NCBI RefSeq assembly: GCF_001457775.1 | Contig: NZ_CYSG01000011.1 | Location: 78,126-142,125 of the forward strand | Direction: 5' to 3' | Origin: Phaeobacter sp. CECT 5382 | Lineage (GTDB): Bacteria; Pseudomonadota; Alphaproteobacteria; Rhodobacterales; Rhodobacteraceae | DNA length: 64,000 nucleotides | Shown here: positions 1-8,046 of the stretch, one piece after another | How positions within the stretch are numbered: the stretch's first letter is position 1 | Layout: each line of letters begins with the position of its first letter | The notes under the pieces: model-generated | The model's database searches: none | What the model was told of the DNA's origin: nothing | Seen by the model: only the letters and a program-made list of their open reading frames with translations | Program-made: the position numbers and the translations under genes

Positions 1-666
1 CTGGAGAATATCCTGTCGCAGACCTTTATCCTGGAACGTGTCGCACCCGGCATCGCCCGCTTCCGTCTGGCCGGTCAAAAGGTCAATGAAATGGCCGGCA
101 TGGAAGTGCGCGGCATGCCAATCACAGCTTTTTTCACTCCAGATGCCCGCAAACAGATGAGTGCCGCACTCGAACAGATGTTTGAATCCCCCGCCATTGT
201 CGAAGTCGAGCTGCAGACCGAACCTTCCCGGCTTCGCGGTCGACGCGAGGCACGCATGCTTCTTCTACCTTTGCGCAGTGATCTGGGCGATGTCAGCCGC
301 GCACTGGGAGTGTTTATCTCCGAAGGCAACCCAACCAGCACGTCGCAGCGCTTTGGGATCTCCTCCATCGAGATGCGTTCGGTCGCAAAGAGTGCTGATG
401 ATACAGAATTCAAAGCCAAGCCACGAGGCGCCGACACACCGAATACAGATGTGCCAAACACCAAAGCGCCAAACGAGGTGAACGCAGACTTTGCAGAATT
501 GCAATCTCGTCTGGCACCAGAGAAATCCATCTTGCAAGAAGCACGGACCCTAGCCGAACATAAAGCTGAGCATAAACCAGCAAAGCCCGCACGCGACACA
601 TCTCGCGCCGATGCAAAAAGCAAAGCAAAATCGTCTCATCTGCGCCTTGTGGTTAGCCGCGACTAG
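1..666 (+). CDS. PAS domain protein, 5' end cut by window
   Basis: The reading frame is open from base 1 without a start codon, so the N terminus lies outside the window. It ends at a TAG at 664-666, and 221 codons are visible. The first part (LERVAPGIARFRLAGQ, then MEVRGMPITAFF and a later LLLPLRSD stretch) looks like the PAS-type module common in short Roseobacter-group proteins. The last 100 residues or so are polar, rich in Ala, Lys and Glu, and probably disordered. There is no visible kinase or output domain, so it may be a stand-alone sensor or adaptor. A terminator hairpin follows at 729-766. The family call rests on overall resemblance; the ligand and partner are unknown. Confidence 0.7.
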   Translation: MENILSQTFILERVAPGIARFRLAGQKVNEMAGMEVRGMPITAFFTPDARKQMSAALEQMFESPAIVEVELQTEPSRLRGRREARMLLLPLRSDLGDVSRALGVFISEGNPTSTSQRFGISSIEMRSVAKSADDTEFKAKPRGADTPNTDVPNTKAPNEVNADFAELQSRLAPEKSILQEARTLAEHKAEHKPAKPARDTSRADAKSKAKSSHLRLVVSRD

Positions 667-728
667 CCCTGCCCGATGTTGAAAATTTTAGATTATTTCT
701 AGTCTATTTGGTCATAGCTAGAAACCAG

Positions 729-766
729 CGCCCCGCGGAAGAAATCCCGGGGCGTTTCCCTTTTTG
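729..766 (+). terminator. Intrinsic terminator after the PAS gene
   Basis: CGCCCCG (729-735) pairs with CGGGGCG (748-754). A run of pyrimidines with five consecutive T residues follows. It sits 60 bases after the PAS stop codon on the same strand. Confidence 0.75.
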
Positions 767-882
767 CAGCACATTGATTCCTGTGCAACGACGCCGGCTC
801 CTCCCAGGCACTCAAAACAGGCCTGAAATCGCGACGAATGGCACAACCACTGACAGATCGAGCCGCGACAGCTTGGACATAG

Positions 883-911
883 AAAAACCGCCCCGGCACA
901 CCGGAGCGGTT
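883..911 (-). terminator. Intrinsic terminator of the DAHP synthase gene
   Basis: AACCGC (86-91 of the 800s) and CCGG pair with CCGG and GCGGTT across a CACA loop, with one mismatch in the stem. Read on the minus strand the stem is followed by TTTTT. It lies 28 bases past the DAHP synthase stop. Confidence 0.7.
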
Positions 912-938
912 CTTCATCTTTGCAGTTCAAACCCGGTA

Positions 939-2315
939 TCAGCCAGCTTCGGCCTGACGCGCCATGCGTTTATTCCGCAAGACTGACAGCTCCTCAGCAA
1001 CGAGAAAGGCCAGTTCCAGCGATTGGCTGGCGTTGAGGCGCGGATCACAGGCAGTGTGATAGCGATCACTCAGGTTTTCGTCAGTGACTGCACGCACGCC
1101 ACCGGTACATTCGGTCACGTCTTGGCCGGTCATCTCAAAATGTACACCACCTGGCGTCGTGCCTTCGGCGGTATGTACGGCAAAGAAATCCTGAACCTCA
1201 CGCAGAACACTTTCGAAAGGCCGGGTTTTGTACCCTGTCGACGATTTGATGGTGTTGCCGTGCATCGGATCACAAACCCAGGTCACATTGGCGCCTTCTT
1301 CAGCTACTGCCTTGACCAGACGTGGCAGGTGTTCGCCTACATTTCCGGCGCCAAAGCGGGCGATCAGCGTCAGACGTCCCTCTTCGTTTTCCGGGTTTAG
1401 ACGTTCCATCAGCACTTTCAAATCATCCGCACTGGTGGTTGGGCCACATTTCATGCCGATGGGGTTCAAGACACCGCGGCAGAATTCGACATGCGCTCCA
1501 TCAGGCTGACGGGTGCGATCACCAATCCAAAGCATGTGACCAGACCCCGCGAGCCATTTCCCGGAGGTCGAATCCAGGCGTGTCAGGGCCTCTTCATATT
1601 CCAGCAGCAAACCTTCGTGGCTGGTGTAGAATTCGACCGTCTGCAAAGCATGAGAGGCGTCATTGTTGACGCCCGCCGCCTTCATGAAATCCAGCGTGTC
1701 GGTGATGCGATTGGCCATCTCGCGATATTTTTCAGCCTTTTCACCCTCGGTGAAGCCAAGCGTCCAGGCATGCACCTGGTTCACATCTGCGTAGCCGCCT
1801 GTGGAAAAAGCTCGCAACAGGTTCAGGGTCGCGGCCGCCTGCGTGTAGGCCTGCAGCATCCGCTTGGGATCCGGCAGCCGCGAGGATTCGGTGAAACCCA
1901 GATCATTGATGATATCGCCGCGGTAGCTGGGCAGCTCCACCCCATCAAAGGTTTCTGTGGGCGCGCTGCGTGGCTTGGCAAACTGGCCGGCCATGCGCCC
2001 AACCTTGACCACAGGAACCTTGGCGCCATAGGTCAGAACCATCGCCATCTGCAGCATCACCTTGAAGGTGTCACGAATGGCGTCGGCGCTGAATTGTTCA
2101 AAGCTTTCAGCGCAGTCGCCGCCTTGCAGCAGGAATGCTTCGCCGCGACCGGCCGCTGCCAGATGCTGCTTCAGGCGCCGCGCTTCACCGGCAAAGACCA
2201 GTGGCGGATAATTTGAAAGCTGCGCTTCTACGGCCTCGAGGGCCGCGGCATCGGTATAGTCGGGCATCTGTACACGCGGTTTGTTGCGCCAGGCCGATTT
2301 TTGCCACTCACTCAT
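939..2315 (-). CDS. Class II 3-deoxy-7-phosphoheptulonate (DAHP) synthase
   Basis: This 458-residue protein catalyses the first step of the shikimate pathway, condensing phosphoenolpyruvate with erythrose 4-phosphate in the cytosol. It is the plant-like class II type. The metal-binding cysteine motif [11 protein letters not shown] has its Cys at about residue 68, and [12 protein letters not shown] (about 106-117), MKCGPTTS and [10 protein letters not shown] are the other family landmarks. An upstream in-frame ATG would add 15 residues (MASVLLL...), but the start at 2315 ([15 protein letters not shown]) matches how class II enzymes normally begin. The gene stands alone, with its own terminator downstream. 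trpE, trpG, trpD and trpC, which use the chorismate made from its product, lie elsewhere in the window. Confidence 0.95.
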   Translation of the reverse strand: MSEWQKSAWRNKPRVQMPDYTDAAALEAVEAQLSNYPPLVFAGEARRLKQHLAAAGRGEAFLLQGGDCAESFEQFSADAIRDTFKVMLQMAMVLTYGAKVPVVKVGRMAGQFAKPRSAPTETFDGVELPSYRGDIINDLGFTESSRLPDPKRMLQAYTQAAATLNLLRAFSTGGYADVNQVHAWTLGFTEGEKAEKYREMANRITDTLDFMKAAGVNNDASHALQTVEFYTSHEGLLLEYEEALTRLDSTSGKWLAGSGHMLWIGDRTRQPDGAHVEFCRGVLNPIGMKCGPTTSADDLKVLMERLNPENEEGRLTLIARFGAGNVGEHLPRLVKAVAEEGANVTWVCDPMHGNTIKSSTGYKTRPFESVLREVQDFFAVHTAEGTTPGGVHFEMTGQDVTECTGGVRAVTDENLSDRYHTACDPRLNASQSLELAFLVAEELSVLRNKRMARQAEAG

Positions 2316-2531
2316 AGCTTTTCTCCGCTTAAGAGGTCTTAATAATAGAACGGAAGCCACCTATACAAAACCGCGCTCTTTCTGACCAGTTCAGATTTTC
2401 CATTGTTGGTTTCGAATTGCGGCCACTTGACCCGGCGGCAAACCTGTGAGCACGGTTTTTTGTAACTCACGCGGGGCTGGCCTTTTCAGGGCCTCTCCCG
2501 GTGCATTCAAATTTTGCCAAGGATGTGCCCC

Positions 2532-3530
2532 ATGCAAACGCAACGAAAGCCGACCGAACCGTCCAAAGCTGTCGGTCAACCCAAAAGATATGTCTTTGTT
2601 CTGTTGAACAAATTCTCGATGCTCTCGTTTGCATCCGCAGTGGAATGCCTGCGTATTGCCAACCGGATGGCAGGCCGTGAAGTCTATTGCTGGACCCTAT
2701 TGGGTGAAGCTGGCGAAAACGTGACCTGTTCTGCCGGCACCACCTTCGCTGTTGATAGCGAATTGGGGGATTTGCAGCGGGATGACACTATTCTGGTCTG
2801 CGCCGGCGTCGAGGTGCAAAGCGCCACGACCAAGAAACTTCTTGCCTGGCTGCGCCGCGAAGCACGCAAAGGTCTGACCGTCGGTGGGCTCTGCACGGCC
2901 TCCTACACCCTGGCCAAGGCCGGATTGCTGGACGGCAAACGCGCGACCATTCATTGGGAGAACATCGACAGTTTTGCCGAGGAGTTTGAAGACGTCACCC
3001 TGACAAAATCCGTTTTTGTAGTTGATAACAATCGCCTGTCCACTGCCGGCGGCACGTCATCCATCGATCTGATGCTCAAGTTGATTGCCAATGATCATGG
3101 CGAAGATCTGGCAAATTCGGTTGCAGATCAGCTGATCTATTCGTCTATTCGAACTGATCAGGATACCCAGAGGCTTTCGATTCCGACACGGATCGGGGTG
3201 CGCCATCCGAAGCTTTCGATGGTTATCCAGATGATGGAGGCCAACATCGAAGAGCCGATCAGCCCGTCGATACTGGCGCAGGATGTGGGCATGTCAACGC
3301 GCCAGCTGGAGCGTCTGTTCCGCCGCTACCTGAACCGCAGCCCAAAGCGCTACTATATGGAACTCCGTCTGCAAAAAGCACGAAACCTGTTGATGCAGAC
3401 CGATATGAGCGTGATCAACGTGGCGCTGGCCTGCGGTTTTGCGTCGCCTTCGCATTTCTCCAAATGCTACCGGGCCCACTATGACACCACCCCTTACCGG
3501 GAACGCGGCAGCAAATCTGGAACATCGTGA
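2532..3530 (+). CDS. GlxA-family AraC-type transcriptional regulator
   Basis: The 332-residue protein has an N-terminal DJ-1/PfpI (class I glutamine amidotransferase-like) domain (about 20-190), including the nucleophile-elbow-like GGLCTASYTLAKAGLLDG. A C-terminal AraC helix-turn-helix pair (about 220-325, with STRQLERLFRRYL and ALACGFASPSHFSKCYR) follows. This architecture is that of GlxA/GbdR/CdhR-type activators, several of which control quaternary-amine or amino acid catabolism; the effector cannot be read from sequence. Of three in-frame starts (TTG 2514, ATG 2523, ATG 2532) the last is chosen because an AAGG ribosome site lies 9 bases upstream. The next genes encode an amino acid type ABC importer, so control of that importer is possible but is inference only. 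Confidence 0.88.
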   Translation: MQTQRKPTEPSKAVGQPKRYVFVLLNKFSMLSFASAVECLRIANRMAGREVYCWTLLGEAGENVTCSAGTTFAVDSELGDLQRDDTILVCAGVEVQSATTKKLLAWLRREARKGLTVGGLCTASYTLAKAGLLDGKRATIHWENIDSFAEEFEDVTLTKSVFVVDNNRLSTAGGTSSIDLMLKLIANDHGEDLANSVADQLIYSSIRTDQDTQRLSIPTRIGVRHPKLSMVIQMMEANIEEPISPSILAQDVGMSTRQLERLFRRYLNRSPKRYYMELRLQKARNLLMQTDMSVINVALACGFASPSHFSKCYRAHYDTTPYRERGSKSGTS

Positions 3531-4149
3531 TTGAATCATGCAAACCGCAGCCCCCTTTCAGTGCGTATCTGGAGGGGGCTGTGGGCGGCCTTAGGAAGGC
3601 TATTCTCTGGAAATGCAGCGCTCATTTTCTAGTGCACACCTGGCAACAGGAGGCCTATATGGCCCAGATACCAAGCCAGGAAACCACGGCTGAATTCCCC
3701 CCATCAAAATTATAGAATCACGCCCACCTGATAATCAACTGCGCGTGCCCCCTTTGTGGTTCGCTGAGTGGTTCGCTGACAAAAAGCGGCTCAATCCAGT
3801 TCAAAATCGCCCTGAGCTCAAAAGTGGGTTGGTTTTCGACTGCTTTCGAGAGGACAATCTTGTCCCAGCAGGGCTTTCATGCCGCAAATTTCTGCCAATC
3901 AGCCTCTCGAATGCGGCAAACACTCATAAGATACATGGAAGACGCATGGAAAATGCCATTGCCTGCTTCCCCTGTGCCTCTCGAACCTGTAAATGCTCTG
4001 CCGCATTAGATCGGCCAGCTTGGCTGGTCCAACAACAGGGACAGGCCGCACAAAGGGCGCAGCTTCGGGCTAAGAGGACTTTTCTTTTTTAAGCTCCTTG
4101 CCTAGGGTCCAATATGAACATGCTTGTTCCAATAAATGGGAGATACCAG
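3531..4149 (+). promoter_or_regulatory. 620-base non-coding region upstream of the liv operon
   Basis: No convincing gene is present; the open frames here have no ribosome site or family resemblance. Three structures stand out. An inverted repeat CAGCCCCCT/AGGGGGCTG (3548-3581) just after the regulator stop may end its transcript. A perfect tandem repeat of GTGGTTCGCTGA occupies 3756-3767 and 3768-3779. A palindrome GAACATGCTTGTTC lies at 4116-4129, 20 bases before the livK start. The last two are candidate regulator binding sites; no protein can be assigned. Confidence 0.5.
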
Positions 4150-5343
4150 ATGAAAAAATTGATGATGGCCACAGCGGCCCTCGCCCTGACTGCTGGCACC
4201 GCCTATGCGGGTGGCCACGCCAAGGAAGTGAAACTCGGCGTTCTGTTCGGCTTTACCGGCCCGATTGAATCGCTGGCGCCCGCCATGGCATCCGGTGCCG
4301 AGCTGGCAATGGAAGAAGTCACCAAATCCGGCAAGCTGCTGGACAGTGCAACCGTGACACCGGTGCGTGCCGACACCGGCTGTATCGATAACGGTCTGGC
4401 CGTTGCCAATGGTGAAAAGCTGATCGCAGAAGGCGTCAACGGTATCGTTGGTGGTGACTGCTCCGGTGTGACCGGTGCTATCCTGCAAAACGTCGCCATT
4501 CCAAACGGCATGGTCATGGTGTCCCCTTCGGCCACCTCGCCTGGTCTGTCCACTATGGAAGACAATGGCCTGTTCTTCCGCACCTCGCCTTCTGACGCGC
4601 GTGAAGGTCAGGTCATGGCAGAGATCCTGAAAGAGCATGACGTTCAGTCGATCGCCCTGACCTATACCAACAACGATTTCGGCAAGGGTTTGGCGGATGC
4701 GATCAAGACCTCGTTTGAGGCCCTGGGTGGTGAAATCACCATCGTTGCTGCGCACGAAGATGGCAAAGGCGACTATTCTGCTGAGGTTGCATCCCTGGCA
4801 TCCGCCGGTGGTGATATCCTGGTTGTTGCCGGCTATCTCGATCAGGGCGGTCTGGGCATCATCCAGTCCTCGCTCGACTCCGGTGCCTTCGACACCTTCG
4901 GTCTGCCCGGTGGCATGATCGGTGACAGCCTGCCAAAAAATGTTGGTCCTGACCTGAATGGCTCTTACGGCCAGATCGCCGGTTCCGACAGCAAAGGTGC
5001 TGAAATCTTCGCGGCTCAGGCCAAAGAGCTCGGCTTTGACGGCACGTCTGCCTATGCGTCTGAATCTTATGACGCTGCTGCGCTGATCATGCTGGCGATG
5101 CAGGCTGCAAACTCCAAAGATCCAGCCGACTATGGCGCCAAGATCATGGATGTTGCCAACACACCAGGCGAAGAAATCAACCCGGGTGAACTCGGCAAAG
5201 CGCTGGAGATCCTCGCGGCTGGTGGCGACATCAACTATCAGGGTGCCACTGGCGTTGAGCTGATTGGCCCCGGTGAAAGCGCTGGTTCCTACCGTGAAAT
5301 CGAAGTCAAGGATGGCGCCAACGTCACTGTACGTTTCCGCTGA
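4150..5343 (+). CDS. livK: Branched-chain amino acid type ABC transporter, periplasmic binding protein
   Basis: The 397-residue exported protein captures the substrate in the periplasm and delivers it to the LivHM channel. It opens with a classical Sec signal peptide (MKKLMMATAALALTAGTAYA) and then has the two-lobe periplasmic-binding fold of the LivJ/LivK family (VKLGVLFGFTGPIESLAP, YTNNDFGKGLADAI, SYDAAALIMLAMQ). A longer frame starts 12 codons upstream, but the ATG at 4150 has a GGGAG ribosome site at 4138-4142 and begins the signal peptide exactly. It is the first gene of livK-G-F-H-M. Two hairpins follow it and may let it be expressed above the rest of the operon. The real substrate (leucine, other amino acids, urea or amides) is not decidable from sequence. 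Confidence 0.92.
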   Translation: MKKLMMATAALALTAGTAYAGGHAKEVKLGVLFGFTGPIESLAPAMASGAELAMEEVTKSGKLLDSATVTPVRADTGCIDNGLAVANGEKLIAEGVNGIVGGDCSGVTGAILQNVAIPNGMVMVSPSATSPGLSTMEDNGLFFRTSPSDAREGQVMAEILKEHDVQSIALTYTNNDFGKGLADAIKTSFEALGGEITIVAAHEDGKGDYSAEVASLASAGGDILVVAGYLDQGGLGIIQSSLDSGAFDTFGLPGGMIGDSLPKNVGPDLNGSYGQIAGSDSKGAEIFAAQAKELGFDGTSAYASESYDAAALIMLAMQAANSKDPADYGAKIMDVANTPGEEINPGELGKALEILAAGGDINYQGATGVELIGPGESAGSYREIEVKDGANVTVRFR

Positions 5344-5398
5344 TCTCACTCATTTGAGATCTATCTAGTAACGACCAGCCCGGGTAACCCCCGGGCTG
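5342..5398 (+). promoter_or_regulatory. Double hairpin between livK and livG
   Basis: Two perfect stems are adjacent: GATCTCA (5342-5348) with TGAGATC (5355-5361), and CAGCCCGGG (5376-5384) with CCCGGGCTG (5390-5398). There is no strong T run, so partial termination or protection of the livK 3' end is more likely than full termination. This arrangement is typical after binding-protein genes that need higher expression than the membrane genes. Confidence 0.6.
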
Positions 5399-5442
5399 TT
5401 CCAAATTTAAAAGCCGCAAAATAGTGGCAGGGGATAAATGAT

Positions 5443-6228
5443 ATGATCGTCGTCGAGGACTTGCACAAGCACTTCGGCGGGTTCCACGCGGTTGACGGCG
5501 CCTCGCTCGAAATCGCCAAGGGCTCCATAACCGGTTTAATCGGGCCAAATGGCGCGGGAAAAACTACTCTTTTCAATGTGATCGCAGGTGTTCTTCCACC
5601 CACCTCCGGGCGGGTTACCATGGATGGTGAAGACATCACCGGCCTGCCCCCACATGAGCTGTTTCACAAAGGGCTGTTGCGCACCTTCCAGATTGCACAT
5701 GAGTTTTCATCTATGACCTGCCGCGAGAACCTGATGATGGTGCCCGGCGCGCAGTCGGGGGAAAGCCTGTGGAACACGTGGTTTGGCCGCAAGCGCATCG
5801 CCGACGAGGAGCGCGCTCTGCGCGCCAAGGCCGATGAGGTGTTGGAGTTCCTGACCATTAGCCACATCGCCGATTTGCGGGCTGGCGAAGTTTCTGGCGG
5901 ACAGAAAAAACTGCTGGAACTGGGCCGCACCATGATGGTGGATGCCAAGATCGTCTTTCTGGACGAGGTCGGTGCCGGGGTGAACCGGACCCTGCTCTAT
6001 ACCATTGCCGATGCGATCAAGCGCCTGAACGAAGAGCGTGGCTATACCTTTGTGGTGATCGAACACGACATGGAGTTCATTGGACGCCTCTGTGACCCGG
6101 TGATCTGTATGGCAGAGGGTAAGAAGCTGGCTGAAGGCACCCTTGATGAGATCAAAGCCAATGAACAGGTTATTGAAGCCTATCTTGGTACCGGTTTGAA
6201 AAACAAAGACAAGTTGGAGAAATCCTGA
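5443..6228 (+). CDS. livG: ABC transporter ATP-binding protein, LivG type
   Basis: The 261-residue cytoplasmic ATPase powers the importer together with LivF. Walker A is GPNGAGKT at about 34-41, the Q-loop lies near FQIAHEF, the signature is SGGQKKLLELGR from about 151, and Walker B is KIVFLDEV at about 169-176. The D-loop is unusual: the common DEPxxGL is replaced by DEVGAGV. The LivG-type C-terminal tail is present (VIEHDMEFIGRLCDPVICM, ending in AYLGTG). It lies 99 bases after livK, past the two hairpins, and its start ATG at 5443 follows a GGCAGGGG ribosome site. Confidence 0.92.
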   Translation: MIVVEDLHKHFGGFHAVDGASLEIAKGSITGLIGPNGAGKTTLFNVIAGVLPPTSGRVTMDGEDITGLPPHELFHKGLLRTFQIAHEFSSMTCRENLMMVPGAQSGESLWNTWFGRKRIADEERALRAKADEVLEFLTISHIADLRAGEVSGGQKKLLELGRTMMVDAKIVFLDEVGAGVNRTLLYTIADAIKRLNEERGYTFVVIEHDMEFIGRLCDPVICMAEGKKLAEGTLDEIKANEQVIEAYLGTGLKNKDKLEKS

Positions 6229-6240
6229 TGGGTGTGCATG

Positions 6241-6304
6241 CTGAGGATTGGGGCTCTGCCCCCGCCGCTACGCGGCTCCCCCGGAATATTTCCAGAAAGA
6301 TGAA
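6241..6304 (+). repeat. Candidate dispersed intergenic repeat carrying the livF ribosome site
   Basis: The gap between livG and livF contains GGGGCTCTGCCCC (a small stem), then GCCGC-TAC-GCGGC (a second stem), then a tail of the form CCCCCGGAATATTTCC followed by AGAAAGATGAAGG. Short elements with this layout (GC-rich hairpins followed by CCCCCGG-ATATTT and AAGATGAAG) recur between genes in Rhodobacteraceae genomes, from memory. Here the 3' edge merges into the AAGGAGGGAGG ribosome site of livF. No second clear copy was found in this window, so the repeat status is inference. Confidence 0.45.
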
Positions 6305-6318
6305 GGAGGGAGGCGCGC

Positions 6319-7032
6319 ATGTCTGAACCCTTTTTGATTGGTGACAGCATGACAGGTGGATACGGCAAGGGGCCGGACATTCTGCATGACTGTACCATAG
6401 CCGTGAACCCCGGCGAGATTGCCGTAATCGTTGGCCCAAACGGGGCTGGCAAATCCACCGCCATGAAGGCCGTCTTTGGTATGTTGAACGTGCGATCCGG
6501 AACAGTGCGGCTGGGCGGTGAAGACATCACCAGCCTGTCCCCGCAGGACCGGGTGATCAAGGGCATGGGCTTTGTGCCGCAAACCAGCAATATCTTCACC
6601 TCGATGACGGTGGAAGAGAACCTGGAGATGGGGGCGTTTATTCGCACCGATGATATTTCGGAGACCATGGAGCAGGTCTATGAGCTGTTTCCTATCTTGC
6701 GCGACAAGCGCGCGCAGCCGGCAGGGGAATTGTCAGGTGGTCAACGTCAGCAGGTGGCCGTGGGCCGCGCGCTGATGACCAAACCCAAGGTGCTGATGCT
6801 GGATGAACCCACCGCAGGGGTTTCCCCCATCGTGATGGATGAGCTGTTTGACCGCATTATCGAGGTGGCCCGCACCGGCTTGCCGATCCTGATGGTTGAG
6901 CAAAATGCCAAGCAAGCGCTTGAGATCGCAGACAAAGGCTATGTCCTTGTGCAGGGGCGCAATGCCTATACCGGCACCGGACAAGAGCTGCTGGCTGATC
7001 CCGAAGTCCGCAAATCTTTTCTGGGGGGCTGA
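6319..7032 (+). CDS. livF: ABC transporter ATP-binding protein, LivF type
   Basis: This 237-residue protein is the second ATPase of the importer. Walker A is GPNGAGKS at about 39-46, the signature LSGGQRQQVAVGR lies at about 138-150, and Walker B VLMLDEP at about 158-164 is followed by TAGVSP. LivMVEQNAK near the end is the H-loop region, where LivF proteins typically have Gln or His. A very strong ribosome site (AAGGAGGGAGG) precedes the ATG. Only 3 bases separate its stop from the livH start, so the two are translated together. Confidence 0.92.
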   Translation: MSEPFLIGDSMTGGYGKGPDILHDCTIAVNPGEIAVIVGPNGAGKSTAMKAVFGMLNVRSGTVRLGGEDITSLSPQDRVIKGMGFVPQTSNIFTSMTVEENLEMGAFIRTDDISETMEQVYELFPILRDKRAQPAGELSGGQRQQVAVGRALMTKPKVLMLDEPTAGVSPIVMDELFDRIIEVARTGLPILMVEQNAKQALEIADKGYVLVQGRNAYTGTGQELLADPEVRKSFLGG

Positions 7033-7035
7033 TCG

Positions 7036-8046
7036 ATGGATTTTCTTAACGCCATTGTGGCGCTTACCAACTTTGTGATGATCCCCGCCGTGGCCTACGG
7101 CAGCCAACTGGCGTTGGGTGCACTTGGGGTGACGCTGATCTACAGTATCCTGCGATTTTCGAACTTTGCTCATGGTGACACCATGGCATTTGGCACCATG
7201 ATGACCATTCTGGTGACCTGGCTGTTTCAGTCCTGGGGTATTAACCTCGGACCATTGCCAACAGCGCTGCTCGCCCTGCCCTTTGGCATTCTGGCCACAA
7301 TGGCGCTAGTTCTGGTCACGGATCGCACCGTCTATCGCTTTTACCGCGACCAAAAGGCCAAACCGGTTGTCTTTGTCATGGTCTCGCTTGGCGTGATGTT
7401 CATGATGAACGGGCTTGTGCGCTTTATCATCGGGCCCGGTGATCAGCGCTTTGCCGATGGCGAACGGTTTATCATCAAGGCGCGTGCCTTTAAGGAAATG
7501 ACGGGCCTGCGCGAGGGCCTCGCGATCAAAACCACCCAAGGCATCACCGTGGTGACTGCCATTGTGGTCGTGGCGCTGTTGTTCTGGTTCCTCAACAAGA
7601 CCCGCACCGGTAAATCCATGCGCGCCTATTCCGACAATGAAGATCTGGCGCTGCTATCCGGTATCAACCCGGAACGCGTGGTGATGTACACTTGGCTGAT
7701 CGTCGCCACTTTGGCGACCATAGCCGGGGTGCTCTATGGGCTCGACAAAAGCTTCAAGCCTTTCACCTATTTCCAGCTGCTGTTGCCGATCTTTGCCTCT
7801 GCCATTGTTGGTGGTCTGGGTAGTCCCCAGGGCGCCATCGCAGGTGGGTTTATCATCGCCTTTTCCGAAGTGACCATAACCTATGCCTGGAAAAAGGTGC
7901 TGCGCTATCTGATGCCGGACAATCTGGATCCGGACGGGTTGGTGCAACTGCTTAGTACGGACTATAAATTCGCGGTTTCCTTTGCGATCCTTATCATTGT
8001 CCTTCTGTTCAAGCCTACAGGGCTCTTCAAAGGGAAATCGGTATGA
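7036..8046 (+). CDS. livH: ABC transporter permease, LivH type
   Basis: The 336-residue inner-membrane protein forms half of the transport channel. It shows eight or so hydrophobic segments and the LivH landmarks GALGVTLIYSILRFSNFAHG near residues 28-48 and the cytoplasmic coupling loop NKTRTGKSMRAYSDNEDLALLSGI. The run PIFASAIVGGLGSPQGAIAGG is the conserved late loop. It is followed without a gap by livM, with the stop TGA overlapping the next ATG (ATGA at 8043-8046). Confidence 0.92.
   Translation: MDFLNAIVALTNFVMIPAVAYGSQLALGALGVTLIYSILRFSNFAHGDTMAFGTMMTILVTWLFQSWGINLGPLPTALLALPFGILATMALVLVTDRTVYRFYRDQKAKPVVFVMVSLGVMFMMNGLVRFIIGPGDQRFADGERFIIKARAFKEMTGLREGLAIKTTQGITVVTAIVVVALLFWFLNKTRTGKSMRAYSDNEDLALLSGINPERVVMYTWLIVATLATIAGVLYGLDKSFKPFTYFQLLLPIFASAIVGGLGSPQGAIAGGFIIAFSEVTITYAWKKVLRYLMPDNLDPDGLVQLLSTDYKFAVSFAILIIVLLFKPTGLFKGKSV

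Noticed and set aside
3745..4092. 115-codon frame upstream of livK
   Set aside because: It has no ribosome site, unlikely composition and no family resemblance; the region reads as regulatory.
4102..5349. 415-codon open frame on the minus strand
   Set aside because: It is the antisense shadow of livK, which has a signal peptide, a ribosome site and clear family identity.
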